This document shows, one piece after another, positions 43,493 to 52,839 of a stretch of DNA of 64,000 nt. The translations under genes and the position numbers were made by a program. Within the stretch, counting starts at the first letter, position 1. The number at the start of each line of letters is the position of its first letter. The notes under the pieces were generated by a model. It made no database searches. It worked only from the letters and a program-made list of their open reading frames with translations, and was not told where the DNA came from. This DNA comes from Xestospongia bergquistia. Lineage: Eukaryota; Porifera; Demospongiae; Haplosclerida; Petrosiidae. Location of the stretch: the NCBI GenBank assembly GCA_963965975.1, contig OZ014414.1, forward strand, positions 3,137,501 through 3,201,500, given 5' to 3'.

Positions 43493-43740
43493 ATGTATCC
43501 TTTTGTCTGTCATCCTCCTGAACAACCTTCACAATCTGCAGTTCTTCAAAAATCATCTATTTTTTTAAAGATTTTAGAAGAAGAAAGATCATTACCCTTT
43601 TGTAAGCTTCCAGTTATACCACAAAAGAAGTCTGGAAAAGTCTTAACAAGTGTAGAGAATCATGTGGCAATTGAAGAAAAAAAGAATAGGAAATTAGAAG
43701 AAATGAGAAGGAAGGAAGAAAAAAAAGAAAAAAGAAGTAA
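43493..43740 (+). CDS. Charged C-terminal region of the pogo-like transposase
   Basis: Open frame with EERSLPFCKLPVIPQKKSGK, VLTSVENHVAIEEKKNRKLE and a Lys/Glu-rich end (MRRKEEKKEKRS) before a GTAAGT donor. A KKSGKVLTS motif followed by a KE-rich helix is usual at the C-terminus of jerky/pogo-type transposases. It continues into the spacer exons and unit array if spliced. Confidence 0.5.
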
Positions 43741-43861
43741 GTATATACATAGATACTGCAACTTACACATTCTTACTTTGATTAGATCAAGCTAGGATAG
43801 CTCAGTTAAAAAAAAGTGAGAATGACATACCCAAATTTTGATTCCTCGATATTGTTATAGA

Positions 43862-44155
43862 AAGTTCTTGCTCTAAAAAGTCCTGTACTGGTTCAGCCCC
43901 TATTAGCAGTTCTCAATCTACATCAAACGATCCCACTGAAGGTAGGTATTTGCATAATTTCATCTTAAGTCTAGCACCTTTTCAACCAGTATCAATGATG
44001 GTACTGTTATATTATACTGTGGTTATAGGTTGCTCATTGTTTACAATGCCTGAAGAACTAGAGAACAGTTTAAATGAAGGTATAGTGTTAATTTATTGAA
44101 TTAGTTTATATACCACACCAGGTGCTGCAGGTATCTCCAAGTCTCCAATAGGTTA
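43862..44155 (+). CDS. Three short spacer exons leading into the unit array
   Basis: Phase-1 exons inferred from splice signals: ESSCSKKSCTGSAPISSS, QSTSNDPTEG (after GTTATAG, before GTAGGT); GCSLFTMPEELENSLNEG (after TTATAG at about 44028, before GTATAG); and GAAGISKSPIG (after CACCAG, before GTTAGT). Ser-rich and disordered. They link the transposase tail to the repeated exon-like units. Confidence 0.4.
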
Positions 44156-44179
44156 GTTTGTCTGTTATCCTCTATATTA

Positions 44180-45465
44180 TCCATTGGTATAATAATCACG
44201 TCTCTAGTATTCAATCTCAGACACATTCTCGGTCTCAAAAGTCAACCACTGTCAAGTCTTCAATAGGTCAGTTTGTCTGTTATCTTTTTTGGTTATTCAT
44301 TGTTATAATAATCTAGCCTCTAGTACTCAATCTCAGACACGTTCTCGGTCTCAAAAGACAACCACTGTCAAGTCTCTTATAGGTCAGTTTGTCTATTTCT
44401 TTTATATTATTCATTGTTATAATAATCTAGCCTCTAATACTCAATCTTGGACATGTTCTCAGTGTCAAAAGGCAACCAGTGTCAAGTCTCCAATAGGTCA
44501 GTTTGTCTGTTATCTTTTCTATTATTCATTGTTATAATAATCTAGCCTTTAGTGCTATGTTAGGGACATGTTCTCAATCTCAAAAGGCAACCACTGTTGA
44601 GTCTCCAATAAGTCAGTTTGTCTGTTATCTTTTATATTATTCGTTGTTATAATAATCTACTCTATGGTACTCAGTCTCAGACACGTTCTCAGTCTCAAAA
44701 GGCAACCTCTGTCAAGTCTCCAATAGGTCAGTTTGTTTGTTTTCTTCTATATTATTCATTGTTATAATGTAGCCTCTGGTACTAAAGTCTTGGACACATT
44801 CTAATAATCTAGCCTCTGGTGCTCAGTCTCTGACATGTTCTCAGTCTCAAAAGCAACCTCTGTCAAGTCTCCAATAGGTCAGTTTGTCTGTTTTCTTCTA
44901 TATTATTCATTGTTATAATCTAGCCTCTGGTACTCAGTCTCGGACACATTCTCATTCTCAAAACACAACCACTGTCAAGTCTCCAATAGGTCAGTTTGTC
45001 TGTTATTATTTGTATTATTGTTGGTATAATAATTTAGCCTCCAGAACTATATTACGGACACGTTGTGGGTCTCAAAAGACAACCACTGTCAAGTCTCCTA
45101 TAGGTCAGTTTGTCTCTTATCTTCTATATTATTTATTGTTATTATTATCTAGCCTCTAGACTCAATCTCAGACACAATCTCGGTCTCAAAAGACAACCAC
45201 TGTCAAATCTCCTATAGGTCAGTTTGTCTATTTCTTTTATATTATTCACTGTTATAATAATATAGGCTCTGGCACTTAGTTTCGGAAACTTTCTCAATCT
45301 CAAAAGGCAACCTCTGTCAAGTCTTCAATAGGTCAGTTTATCTGTTATCTTTTATATTATTTATAGTTATGATAATCTAGCCCCTAGTACTCAGTCTCTG
45401 ACACATTCTCAGTTTCAGACAAGTTCTGAATTTCAAAAGACAACCATTGTTGAGTCTCCAATAGG
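44180..45465 (+). repeat. Tandem array of ~12 exon-like 66-nt units
   Basis: Each unit of about 115-125 bp consists of a 66-nt segment encoding about 22 residues (SSTQSQTRSRSQKTTTVKSP type), preceded by ATAATCTAG and followed by GTCAGTTTGTCTG. These are an acceptor-like CTAG and a donor-like GTCAGT separated by about 50 nt of T-rich sequence, the size of a short sponge intron. Most units keep 66 nt, phase 1 at both ends; a few have indels or truncations (near 44780-44815, 45150, 45385). Confidence 0.75.
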
Positions 45466-45505
45466 TATGTATAACACATATATTGCTCACTTGCAATAAT
45501 ATTTA

Positions 45506-45679
45506 ATGTACTGCATTTGCAGGCAGGGGGAGTTTGGCAGAATGATTTATTGTGACAATGCAAATTGCTCAATTGGCTGGTGGCATTTTGAATGTGCTAA
45601 TCTTAAGAGAAAACCAAGAGGGACTTGGTATTGGTCTACATGTGATATTCTATCTAAACTAGATGAACCAAACTCTTGA
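45506..45679 (+). CDS. ING-type PHD finger, terminal exon of the pogo-like element
   Basis: The frame starting MYCICRQGEFGRMIYCDNA continues NCSIGWWHFECANLKRKPRG, TWYWSTC and ends LDEPNS with TGA 45677-45679. It matches the ING-type PHD pattern (YCxC, MIxCDNxxCxIxWxHFxC, KPxGxWYC). The first Cys of the last pair is Trp (WYWSTC), so one zinc ligand may be lost. PHD fingers read histone H3 tails; in a transposon this could target chromatin. A possible acceptor TTTGCAG lies inside the CxC region, so the exact exon start is uncertain. Confidence 0.7.
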   Translation: MYCICRQGEFGRMIYCDNANCSIGWWHFECANLKRKPRGTWYWSTCDILSKLDEPNS

Positions 45680-45785
45680 ATGTCATTTAACGAAACTTTT
45701 AATTGACCATCTGAAAAACTGAGTACATGTTACCATATATGCTTGCATAATGTAACACCTTGTCAGTTGTCATTGAACCCTTTAA

Positions 45786-46437
45786 CCCTTTACTTCCCGT
45801 TGACGAGAATACTCGTCATTAAAAAAGTGGGCGTAATTCCCAATGACGAGTATACTCGTCGTCTGTTTTATACCGAGTTTGGCGCTCTGGTTTGCTTTGT
45901 GGAAGCGTCTTTTTTAGCTAGTCGTGCTTCAGGTAGCTGGGTTGCAAGGTAGAAAGACCAAAGAAGCTGCTGTGTCTCTTCGTTCTTGCTTTCAGACCAT
46001 CTATGCTTGAAAACTCATCTTTGTATCATTTTGATTGTCAAGCGCGTCACTCGATCAAAGTAAGTGTGAAGCTACAAAGTAAACATGCAACTATTCATTA
46101 TTATCATTTAACAACAATCATTAAAATATAAAACAATAGTATATAGTACACTGTTTATAATACGTGGAGCTGAGAGAGTTCATCGTTGTCACTATTGTAG
46201 ACGATACTATATTCAACAATAATCATTTATAAAAGGTAAAACATTAAAAGTACAGTTTAAGAACAACTCACCATCTTATCATTCACTTTATGAAAGAAAC
46301 TCGACTTCTAAACACTTCTATCATCAAGATAGAAAGAATATAACGCAAAACGAAGTAAAAAACGTGCTTATTACCTCAGGGCAAAATAATTTGGTAATTA
46401 CGGTAAACGCCCACGCAGAAACTTGGCATGTAAAGGG
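45786..46437 (-). mobile_element. piggyBac-type MITE, copy 2 (inverted relative to copy 1)
   Basis: Flanked by TTAA (45782-45785 and 46438-46441). The 652-bp sequence is nearly the exact reverse complement of 9432-10084. Palindromic motifs GACGAGAATACTCGTC (45802-45817) and GACGAGTATACTCGTC (45845-45860) lie next to the end. A plus frame at 45743-45952 is a by-product of this repeat. Non-coding. Confidence 0.9.
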
Positions 46438-46441
46438 TTAA

Positions 46442-47019
46442 CAGCCTTTACTTTATTATAATGTACATTGCCTACCTATATGTGTTAGTGAATAATTATG
46501 GCCACACCTATTCAGCTGATTTCCTGAACAACAACTTGTTTTTAGATAATAAAGTTTTAATTGTATGACTTTTATAGTTCACTCATTATTTGATAAAAAT
46601 AGCCATAGCTTATGACTGTAGACAATATATTTAGATTATGAGACTATTATAAATAGATCAATCAATAATAATAATGGATAAAAAAAACATTACCTTTACG
46701 AGAAAGAGACTTATTAGTAATCAGGTATTATTCAGAATTTGAAAAATTAGTAAATATAATTTCATTATGAATAAAGTGCAGTTACAGATAGTGAAACACA
46801 ATAACTTCTGAACCAATAATTCAGTAATCATTTAAAAGCAATCACATCTAATTAAATGCACAAATAAATGCCCAGAAAAGCACTTTGTAAGCGTGGACGA
46901 TTTTATCAACCACGCCTACTCAGCTAATTTTTGTCGAGAAACTCATCAGTTAACAGAAAATAGAACTTTGAGTATACTGTTGTAGCTCGGTCAGTACATG
47001 ATAGCAACGACCATAGTTC
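46442..47019. other. Intergenic stretch, nothing recognised
   Basis: AT-rich sequence with no domain or repeat identified. Confidence 0.3.
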
Positions 47020-47285
47020 TCTTGCTCAGCTTTGTTCTTCAAGAAATTTGAGGAACTGGATGAATTTACATGATACTCGTCGAGCCACCCATACTTCCGA
47101 TTTTTTTTGGAAAAGACTGTCGCTGCTCAGAGGAGCTTTCTGAATCTTTTATAATTCCTTAAATGTGTTTTGATATCAGCGAAATTCATTTCAGTATTTT
47201 AGAAATGGCAATTCTCTTAGTAGTTTATCCTGCTAGATGCGGCCGAAATTGAAATGTCCGTTCTTGTGTAATTTACTCTACCATG
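47020..47285 (+). repeat. Dispersed repeat, inverted relative to 39831-40080
   Basis: Shares TTTATCCTGCTAGATGCGGC, CGTTCTTGTGTAATTTACTC and more upstream sequence with the complement of 39831-40080. Likely part of the same MULE-associated element family. Confidence 0.6.
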
Positions 47286-47670
47286 TGGATGATAGACAGG
47301 TGGTCCTCTGATAAAGCCAAGGCTGGATACATTAAGGTCTCGGAGGAACCTATAATAAAGGTGTCACATAATCTACATAGTTAGGTTTTGATCTTAAGTT
47401 ATGACTGTCCCACTCTTTGCATCTCTAGATTGATAATAAATTATTATTGTATGTACACAACCAGCACAAACCTCAGTATTATTATTGGATTAATAGGGAT
47501 GTGTGAGGGGGTCAATGTGGTGTGTGATTTGGGAGATGTATTTTCTGTCAGTTGAATGGAATGAATCAGACAGAGTACAAACTCACTGTAGTCAATGTAT
47601 AAAGGAAGTTGACAAGTCAATTATGCTCATTGTTCACAATTGATTAACACATTATCGCATTCATATTATA
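47286..47670. other. Intergenic stretch, nothing recognised
   Basis: No gene or repeat recognised between the dispersed repeat and the dinucleotide tract. Confidence 0.3.
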
Positions 47671-47770
47671 ATATGTATACACACACACGCATATATATAT
47701 ATATAATTATATATACTAAAGTATTTAAGTCTGTTGAAGAGTGCTTGATATCGTTTAGACACAGCAGGTT

Positions 47771-47853
47771 AGACCAGAATTGAAGGACAAAAGAACAGAA
47801 CTTTCGCTTTCGCAAAGCGAAAGTTCTGTTCTTTTGTCCTTCAATTCTGGTCT
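47771..47853. repeat. Perfect 40-bp hairpin with 3-nt loop
   Basis: The arm 47771-47810 starts AGACCAGAATTGAAGGACAA and ends GAACTTTCGCTTT; it is perfectly complementary to 47814-47853 around the loop CGC. It is flanked by CA/TA dinucleotide tracts on the left (about 47677-47715) and a TA tract on the right (47852-47869). Such perfect arms imply recent origin, or an artefact of cloning or assembly. Confidence 0.95.
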
Positions 47854-47869
47854 ATATATATATATATAC

Positions 47870-49060
47870 ACTAATCATAATAATAATAATGCCACTGTAA
47901 CGAAGGAATAGTATATCTAACTAATCCATAGTTATTCAAGTTATATAAATTATAGGATGAGTTATTTATTACAAAGTAGTAAAGATCAGACTGCTACCAT
48001 TAATAAATTACATTAATGGACAGTCATATATAGTTAATTATCAGAGTAATGAAAGTTATCTCATTGGTTGAACAAATGCTGCAAGACTGTCAATATAAGT
48101 ATTCTATATAAGTCAAGTGACTATCAATAGCTAAACAACCAACAAAATTTAACATGATAAAAAGACATTGATAGTAACAAATATCCAGTTGAATTACTAT
48201 TGATATAGAAATTTTGCTGCTGGTAGAACAATTTTGACTAGTCTAGCAAGGTGTGGTACTAGCTCTTCAGTCAGGTCCAGGATGTTATGACTTGATGTTT
48301 GTGTCACACAACTTTATCTTGGACTCCGACTATATCAATCTATTATTGTCTTTTTTGCAGTATTAAACTTATTGTGCAATGTTATAATATTGTTTTCATT
48401 TGCTTTGTTTGTTTTTATCTGAGGTGTTTCAATGGATTTTCTTCTGGTGTAATGTTTTTATTACAGCTAAGGTTTTCCCTCAAGAAATGTTATCTATTGA
48501 AAAGTGACATTTCTCTAAATTCATTTTGATTTCATTAAGATTTGAAAGCTTCAACATACTTGGTTCACTGTATAAACCACCATCTAGAAGTATGAAAGTG
48601 ATTGCTAATCTTGTGGAGTACACAGTTAGTACACTAAAAATAATGAGGTGAGATAAGTAATTGTGATCTATACTTACTATATAGCCTTTATTACACATCC
48701 ATGTGATCTTTATTTTAAACAGGATATGATGCATTCACATCTCTTAGCTCTTAGTGTTATTAGTATAAAACAACCCATAATATAATTTCCTCTAATAAGG
48801 TCACAAGAACAAAGAAAATGCACTTTATGAGCACTAAATAGGAAGTATTCTGTATTTGTCAACATCCTGGAGTTGATTAAATGATACTATGTTTATTACA
48901 TGATGAATGATATTATGTCATATAATTAAGTTATATGTTCTCTATTTTGTTTATATGGTATTCAAAACATTAGATCCTGCTGCCACAGTGACTTTATATG
49001 CATATTATGGTTGCAAGAACATTAATGTATATTTTTATATTTTTTACTCTTTTGACCTGG
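47870..49060. other. Intergenic stretch, nothing recognised
   Basis: AT-rich sequence with short open frames on both strands (48299-48529 plus, 48480-48734 minus) that show no domain or repeat family. Confidence 0.35.
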
Positions 49061-50290
49061 TTCAACAACTCATTCATCCCTACTATTAATAATAAAATTT
49101 TAGTAATAGTGGAATAAATTGTTAACAGTACTCATTACAATTAGCTATACATCGCACCTAATGAAGTCATTGAAAATTAATTAACAGAAGAAGTCAGGTA
49201 CACTATCAAAATATCATATTGCTCTCATCATCATCATCAATTTATTATAAAATGTTTTATTGACTAGAAGTCACAATGTACTATTCATATACTAATACTA
49301 ATGAAATACTAGTGTTTTCAAGATTTATACAGTTTAGAAAGATATTGCAATTCATTTATCTACTTCATCTTGTACTTTTAGTATATGCCTATTTAATTAC
49401 ATTATCTTCATTAATCCATTTATCCATCTATTCATAGATTTATCAGCTGTTTGTCTTGTCTAAATTAGGTCCACTTTAAAGTTAACTCAAGATACAACTC
49501 ATGACATAATGAAGTATTCAATGTCACATTATGTGTAATGACATGTTCAAATTAGTAATCAATACATACTTAAGTTATGATAAACTGGACATTTTAAGAT
49601 CAATTTAAATACATAAGAAGCTACATGTACTTACAGAATAATTATATATATATGTTCATGAAATAATTAGTAAGATAACAAAGTACATGTATTATATGCA
49701 ATATACACAATAATGCTCAATAGGATTGTAAGGTTGTTGTCTTCGCTAATTAAGAGATCATCCATACATTGAGCTCTTGGCTGGTATTTTGTTACTATTA
49801 GATGAATCTACATAACTTGTGAGATCTCTTTTACTAAGTAACTCTTGATATGGTAACCTGAATTTGATCACAATGAGGAAAATAGGACAGTTGGTAATAT
49901 GTTATAACTAGAATAACTTGAAGGTCCTTAGCAAAGAGAATATATAGATATTATTCACAATAGCTAGTTTACTGACACTTTATTGACAACTATATGCATT
50001 AGCATAAAGTAGGTACATACACAATTGTGTAATTACATTCAAAAATAATCAGTGAAGACTACAGAACTAAAAAGCCCTCTGAATACATGTAGTACATAGT
50101 ACATGTACATGTTTACTGCTTTTTCATACCATGATATAATGATAAGATTTTTTTCTCATAGTATAACTGCTGCTTTGACATTAACATGATAATTTAAAGG
50201 TAGATTGATCCTGTTATAGGGAAATCACTTCATAGTAATGTGGATCAAAGAGAATATTTTGAAATATGAAGTGGTCTAATGGTCAAAAAA
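49061..50290. repeat. Third, diverged copy of duplication blocks A and C
   Basis: 49061-49460 aligns with block A (TTCAACAACTCATT, GTTAACAGTACTCATT, CACAATGTACTATT) and 49465-50290 continues directly into block C (AGGTCCACTTTAAAGTTAAC, GACATAATGAAGTATT). The divergence shows that this is an older copy than the A/B pair at 20-25 kb, and that A and C were once adjacent. Confidence 0.75.
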
Positions 50291-51060
50291 CTGTTTGTTC
50301 AAAAATACTTTCCAAAAGTAAATATGCTTTTACAAATAGGGCATAATTTAAAACTAATTATTTAATTATGTGCTAGTAGAATGGTCGGTCTTTTAACACA
50401 ACAGATATGATACAGTCTCTTCCATTACTGCTAGTTCTAAGATTAGGTTTTGTCATTACCTGAACCTCCATTGTCCAATATACTGAAACAAATACTCTAT
50501 ACATATACTATTAGATAGCCTCCATTCTAACTGATGATGAGAATGAAACAAAGAAGACATTTGTGTAGACACAAAGTGTGATAGAGTAGTCAACATTGTA
50601 TATATGATGAGCTGAAGTCATCATATATGCACAAGAGAGTCACCTGACAGCGTAGTAGTTGTAATAGATGATTGCTCACTACTTATAACCTAATAGAACC
50701 TTCTAACATTAACTACAGATACTATTGTCCATTTCCTAAACTACTATAACTTATCTTTATATAAGAGATAATAATACTGATCTTTCTATCATTCTCAGTA
50801 ATCTTGAATTGCATATTAAATTCATTGTGAAAAGTGAAATGTTGATTTAACCAATATATGGTAATATATTATGTGAATGCCATTACACTCAGGCTATCTT
50901 GTCTTTAGGCATATTGATCACAATCGTACTTTTAGGTACATGTGAGGTTTACTACACTGCATACACATTTTTATAAAAACACGTGTATTCCTTTAGTCTG
51001 ATTCCTGGATGTAGGCAGTGTCTCTAAAATCTGATAATTTTTTACAGTATCATAACATTA
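50291..51060. other. Repeat-like stretch shared with 61.8-62.2 kb
   Basis: About 50340-50470 resembles 62035-62160 (AGAATGGTC, GATAC-GTCTCTTC, TTACTGC-AGTTCTAAG). Non-coding in both places. Nothing else recognised to the Death remnant. Confidence 0.5.
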
Positions 51061-51079
51061 TATTCTAATTACTCACCAG

Positions 51080-51250
51080 TAACATTTTCAAATAATCTTC
51101 ATATTTCCTTTACAACATTACTCTGTCTTATAGCTCTTAAAGAATTAATCAAATATCTTTTAACTGGTTGTATTTTCATCTTTTCCATTTATCGATACAT
51201 ATGTATCAATTCAGTATATCCAGCTATACAGATCCACATTGTTCAATTAT
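51080..51250 (-). pseudogene. Death-domain exon remnant
   Basis: The minus strand reads MEKMKIQPVKRYLINSLRAI then RQSNVVKEI, a stop and RLFENV, aligning with MEKGRGATRRSLLNALRAIR and NNVADGYEDYL of the Death exon at 52528-52838. The first half is not readable. It is a decayed tandem copy located downstream of it on the same strand. Confidence 0.65.
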
Positions 51251-51962
51251 AAATGTATGTGTCCCCAATAAAAACTACTTGTAGTTTTAACAATGATAAT
51301 AATTACTGGATTTGTAAAAGCTGGTACAAAAAACGATAACCATTTAGAAAAATGGTGTACTTCCGTATTTTGTTACGCCCACTTAATAGTTATTACAAAA
51401 AGTATACTGGCATACTGTATACTTAATAGTTATTACAAAAAGTATACTGGCATGTTAAAAACAAACAATAGCAAAAGGTATTGAAAACAACAACAGTCAG
51501 TGAGTTAAAGTAATGTTGTAGTAGTAAGAATGTAATTAGCTTGTTTTAACAATAAGTCTGTCATTAGCAGAGCAATTACAAAGATGTCTCTTTTAGGATA
51601 TTGAGATATGTATCTGTGGAAGTAATAGATAATAATTATGTACAATAATTACAGAATATACCAAACTATCAATAGACTTAGCTCCTATGTAAATAGTTAA
51701 ATGTCAAGTTCTCTCATACTAGTCAGATTACTATTTTTAGATACAAGCTTGAGCAAAAAGATTGACTATAAGTGGAACTTACTATAGTTTGTTGTTCAGG
51801 TATATTCACTCTTGTCTTTATAAGTCTTAAGTAACAAAAGTACCTAGTATACTTACTATATTGTACTTGTTAATATACATTACATCACTTATATAGATTG
51901 AACACTCATTATTTCCCACCTACAAAAATGAGTAATTAAGTAATAATAAAAATAATCAAACA

Positions 51963-52238
51963 ATGAATATTATCATATCATTTGATCCTGCCTTAAATGT
52001 GTACAAAGCATACAATACACTATACATATGTTCGAGTTCAAATGTAGTCAGTAATCGAAAGTGGCATCATATCCTGAGAACAAATGCTTTAACAGAGATT
52101 GAAATCTACAATGCCTTGCTATTCAAAGAATATAAGGGCAAGAACAGGTTATCTTTCACTGATGCAGTTAGTATAGACAATTTATGTTTACTTCCAACCT
52201 CAACAGCTTCAATTACAGATCTTAGTGCCTTGTGTTAG
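51963..52238 (+). other. 91-codon open frame, function unknown
   Basis: MNIIISFDPALNVYKAYNTL and later NALTEIEIYNALLFKEYKGK. Soluble composition, ATG to TAG, no recognised domain, lying between two Death-domain exons of the opposite strand. It could be chance or a transposon fragment. Confidence 0.2.
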
Positions 52239-52527
52239 TGGCTAAATATATGACTCAATGTTAAGCCACACTTGCTACTTAGTCTGGTTCACATATTAAA
52301 AAAAAATAATAGCACATAAACTAATGTGAGGAGACTAAAATTTCATTCTTTTAAAATTGACCTTTGTTTTAATTTAATCTAATAGGATATTACATTTAAA
52401 ATCAACCAAGTTGTGATTAGAATTAAAATAGATCAAAGTCAGTTAACAATATTGGGCTATTCATAGCTAAGAGGTCCACTCTATGTACATGTATACATTG
52501 ATGTATGGGGTATACATTGATATATGG

Positions 52528-52838
52528 ACAATGTAACTTACCATAGTTTTTAAATAATCTTCATAACCATCTGCTACATTATTCTGTCTAATTGCTCTTA
52601 AAGCATTTAATAAACTCCTCCTTGTTGCTCCTCTTCCTTTCTCCATAATCCATAACTGATACATACTGGTACAATCATGACATCCAGCTAGAGACACACT
52701 GTTTAGTCCTAGTTTCACACCCAACTTGTTCCACTCTGCAGTTTCAGCATATGTAGTTAATTCTAAAATTTTAGGTTGTTGATCCAAGAGATGATCAGGT
52801 AAAGTAGATACATGAAGACCACCTTCAACTATATTACC
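52528..52838 (-). CDS. Death-domain exon, gene C
   Basis: After ATATTAG, entering in phase 1, it reads NIVEGGLHVSTLPDHLLDQQ, LTTYAETAEWNKLGVKLGLN, SMYQLWIMEKGRGATRRSLL and ALRAIRQNNVADGYEDYLKT: a full Death fold closely related to the gene D C-terminal Death domain. Where gene D ends with a stop, this copy has ACTATGGTAAGTTAC, so the frame either splices at GTAAGT or runs on to 52467. No ZU5 exon was found upstream on this strand. Confidence 0.8.
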
Positions 52839-52839
52839 T

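Larger units (their letters stand above)
42125..45679 (+). mobile_element. Composite pogo/Tigger-like element with mini-exon array and PHD finger
   Basis: Plus-strand order: two degenerate copies of the SR-like unit (about 42125-42300), a DDE_1 transposase core (42351-43263), its charged C-terminal tail (43500-43740), spacer exons, about 12 exon-like units (44180-45465), then an ING-type PHD finger (45506-45679). Terminal inverted repeats and a TA duplication were not found, so element limits are approximate. The tail and PHD could be native parts of the transposase, as I recall PHD-like fingers at the end of some invertebrate pogo-type transposases. Confidence 0.5.

Noticed and set aside
48299-48734. 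Overlapping short frames on both strands
   Set aside because: No domain, no splice context, AT-rich; chance frames.
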